A stretch of 11,822 nucleotides of DNA, taken from positions 1 to 11,822 of the forward strand of contig DAOWIN010000040.1 in assembly GCA_030640885.1 (NCBI GenBank). Direction: 5' to 3'. Shown here piece by piece: positions 11,002 through 11,822 of this stretch; positions within the stretch are counted from its first letter, which is position 1, and each line of letters begins with the position of its first letter. The notes beneath the pieces are model-generated. The model saw only the letters and a program-made list of their open reading frames with translations. It ran no database searches and had not been told where the DNA came from. The stretch comes from Candidatus Omnitrophota bacterium. GTDB lineage: Bacteria; Omnitrophota; 4484-213. Both the position numbers and the translations under genes were made by a program.

Positions 11002-11822
11002 ATGCAAGATAAAATAGCCATTGTTGGGCGACCAAATGTGGGTAAATCGGCTTTGTTTAATCGCTTGATAAAACAGCGAAAATCCATTGTCGAAAAAGAG
11101 GATGGAGTTACCCGCGATAGAATTTATGCTGATTTGCACTGGCGGGGGTATTCTGCCCAATTGATTGATACTGGAGGATTGTTTGCTTCTCGAGAGCATT
11201 TTTCTCCTTTGCAAAAAATGGAGGAATTAATCAAGAAACAAATAGATATAGCAGTGGAAGAGGCATTTATGACCATTTTTGTTACTGATGTCAGGATGGG
11301 AATAACCCCTTTGGACAAAGAGGTTTCTTTGTATCTGAAAAGAAAAGAAAAAGAGGTAATATTAGCAGTGAATAAGGTAGATAATGAGCGATTAAAGGGG
11401 GATATATCTGATTTTTATCAATTAGGTTTTAAAGAAATTTTTCCTGTTTCGGCTATTCAGGGTTTGGGAACGGGTGAAATGCTTGATTATTTAATTAAAA
11501 AACTTCCTCCATTTTTATCTCCATTAACCAAAGAAGAAGTAACCAAAGTTGCTATTGTAGGTAAACCCAATGCGGGAAAGTCCTCTTTTGTGAATTCTTT
11601 ACTTGGAGACGAAAGAGTTGTTGTGGATGAAAATCCCGGGACTACTCGTGATACCATAGATATTCTTTTTGAAAGAAAAGGGAAGAAATATCTTTTATTA
11701 GACACCGCTGGTTTAAAGAAAAAAAAAGCAATTAAGGACAGTATAAGTTTGTATAGTCTATTTAGAACGCAGAAAGCCATTGAAAGGGCAGAAATTGTTT
11801 TATTGTTAATTGATATTCAAGA
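11002..11822 (+). CDS. der: Ribosome assembly GTPase Der/EngA (3' partial)
   Basis: The frame is open from ATG 11002 to the window end (273 codons). Der has two tandem GTPase domains and a KH-like tail, and is needed for 50S subunit maturation. The first domain shows GRPNVGKS (9-16), DGVTRDR, DTGG (56-59), NKVD (124-127) and SAI (150-152). The second begins VAIVGKPNAGKS (183-194), then NPGTTRDTID and DTAG (234-237), and continues to IVLLLID, where the window cuts it. The second NKxD and the KH domain lie beyond. The start is fixed by homology (DKIAIVGRPNVGKS). No Shine-Dalgarno sequence precedes it: the upstream bases are the nonamer array and an AT-rich stretch. It probably continues the lepA-lepB-pgsA unit. 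Confidence 0.96.
   Translation, partial: MQDKIAIVGRPNVGKSALFNRLIKQRKSIVEKEDGVTRDRIYADLHWRGYSAQLIDTGGLFASREHFSPLQKMEELIKKQIDIAVEEAFMTIFVTDVRMGITPLDKEVSLYLKRKEKEVILAVNKVDNERLKGDISDFYQLGFKEIFPVSAIQGLGTGEMLDYLIKKLPPFLSPLTKEEVTKVAIVGKPNAGKSSFVNSLLGDERVVVDENPGTTRDTIDILFERKGKKYLLLDTAGLKKKKAIKDSISLYSLFRTQKAIERAEIVLLLIDIQ

Overview
The window reads as AT-rich chromosomal DNA from a diderm (Gram-negative-type) bacterium, probably an uncultivated lineage such as Candidatus Omnitrophota or a neighbouring candidate phylum. The evidence for a diderm is a signal-peptide beta-barrel porin of the alginate-export type and a lipobox lipoprotein. The candidate-phylum placement is inference from gene style and from the abundance of short repeats; no rRNA or other phylogenetic marker is present. 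All supported genes are on the + strand.

Layout. (1) 2-385: the end of a gene whose N-terminal part looks like a PqqD/RRE domain, fused through a charged linker to a Cys-rich peptide resembling a RiPP precursor. (2) 587-1211: a ribbon-helix-helix antitoxin and a PIN-domain toxin; the toxin carries a one-base frameshift. (3) 1323-1452: a strong terminator, then two candidate promoters. (4) 1487-4964: leuB, a RelE/ParE-type toxin with a Phd-like antitoxin, asd and truA, probably one transcription unit with the toxin-antitoxin pair lodged inside it. (5) 5239-7359: a small lipoprotein and an outer-membrane porin, each preceded by its own promoter-like sequence and by a near-identical palindrome plus Shine-Dalgarno cassette. 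(6) 7485-7526: a terminator. (7) 7557 to the end: lepA, lepB, pgsA and der (cut by the window edge), a housekeeping run for translation, protein export, phospholipid synthesis and ribosome assembly.

The most unusual property is a set of degenerate short tandem repeats with a strict 7-base period and several unrelated consensus sequences (CAGnnnn, CTACAAG/CTTGAAG-like, CTAnnnG, GGAnnnA). They fill many intergenic gaps in both orientations. They also sit in frame inside asd and twice inside truA, and contribute to the linker of the PqqD-peptide fusion. They resemble in kind the heptanucleotide STRR repeats known from filamentous cyanobacteria. A 9-base-period array lies between pgsA and der, and a large nested inverted repeat lies between lepB and pgsA.

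How the genes work together: LeuB and Asd serve branched-chain and aspartate-family amino acid synthesis, TruA modifies tRNA, and LepA and Der are translation/ribosome GTPases. LepB processes exported proteins such as the porin, and PgsA makes phosphatidylglycerol precursor for the membrane. The two toxin-antitoxin modules and the peptide fusion are the accessory content.
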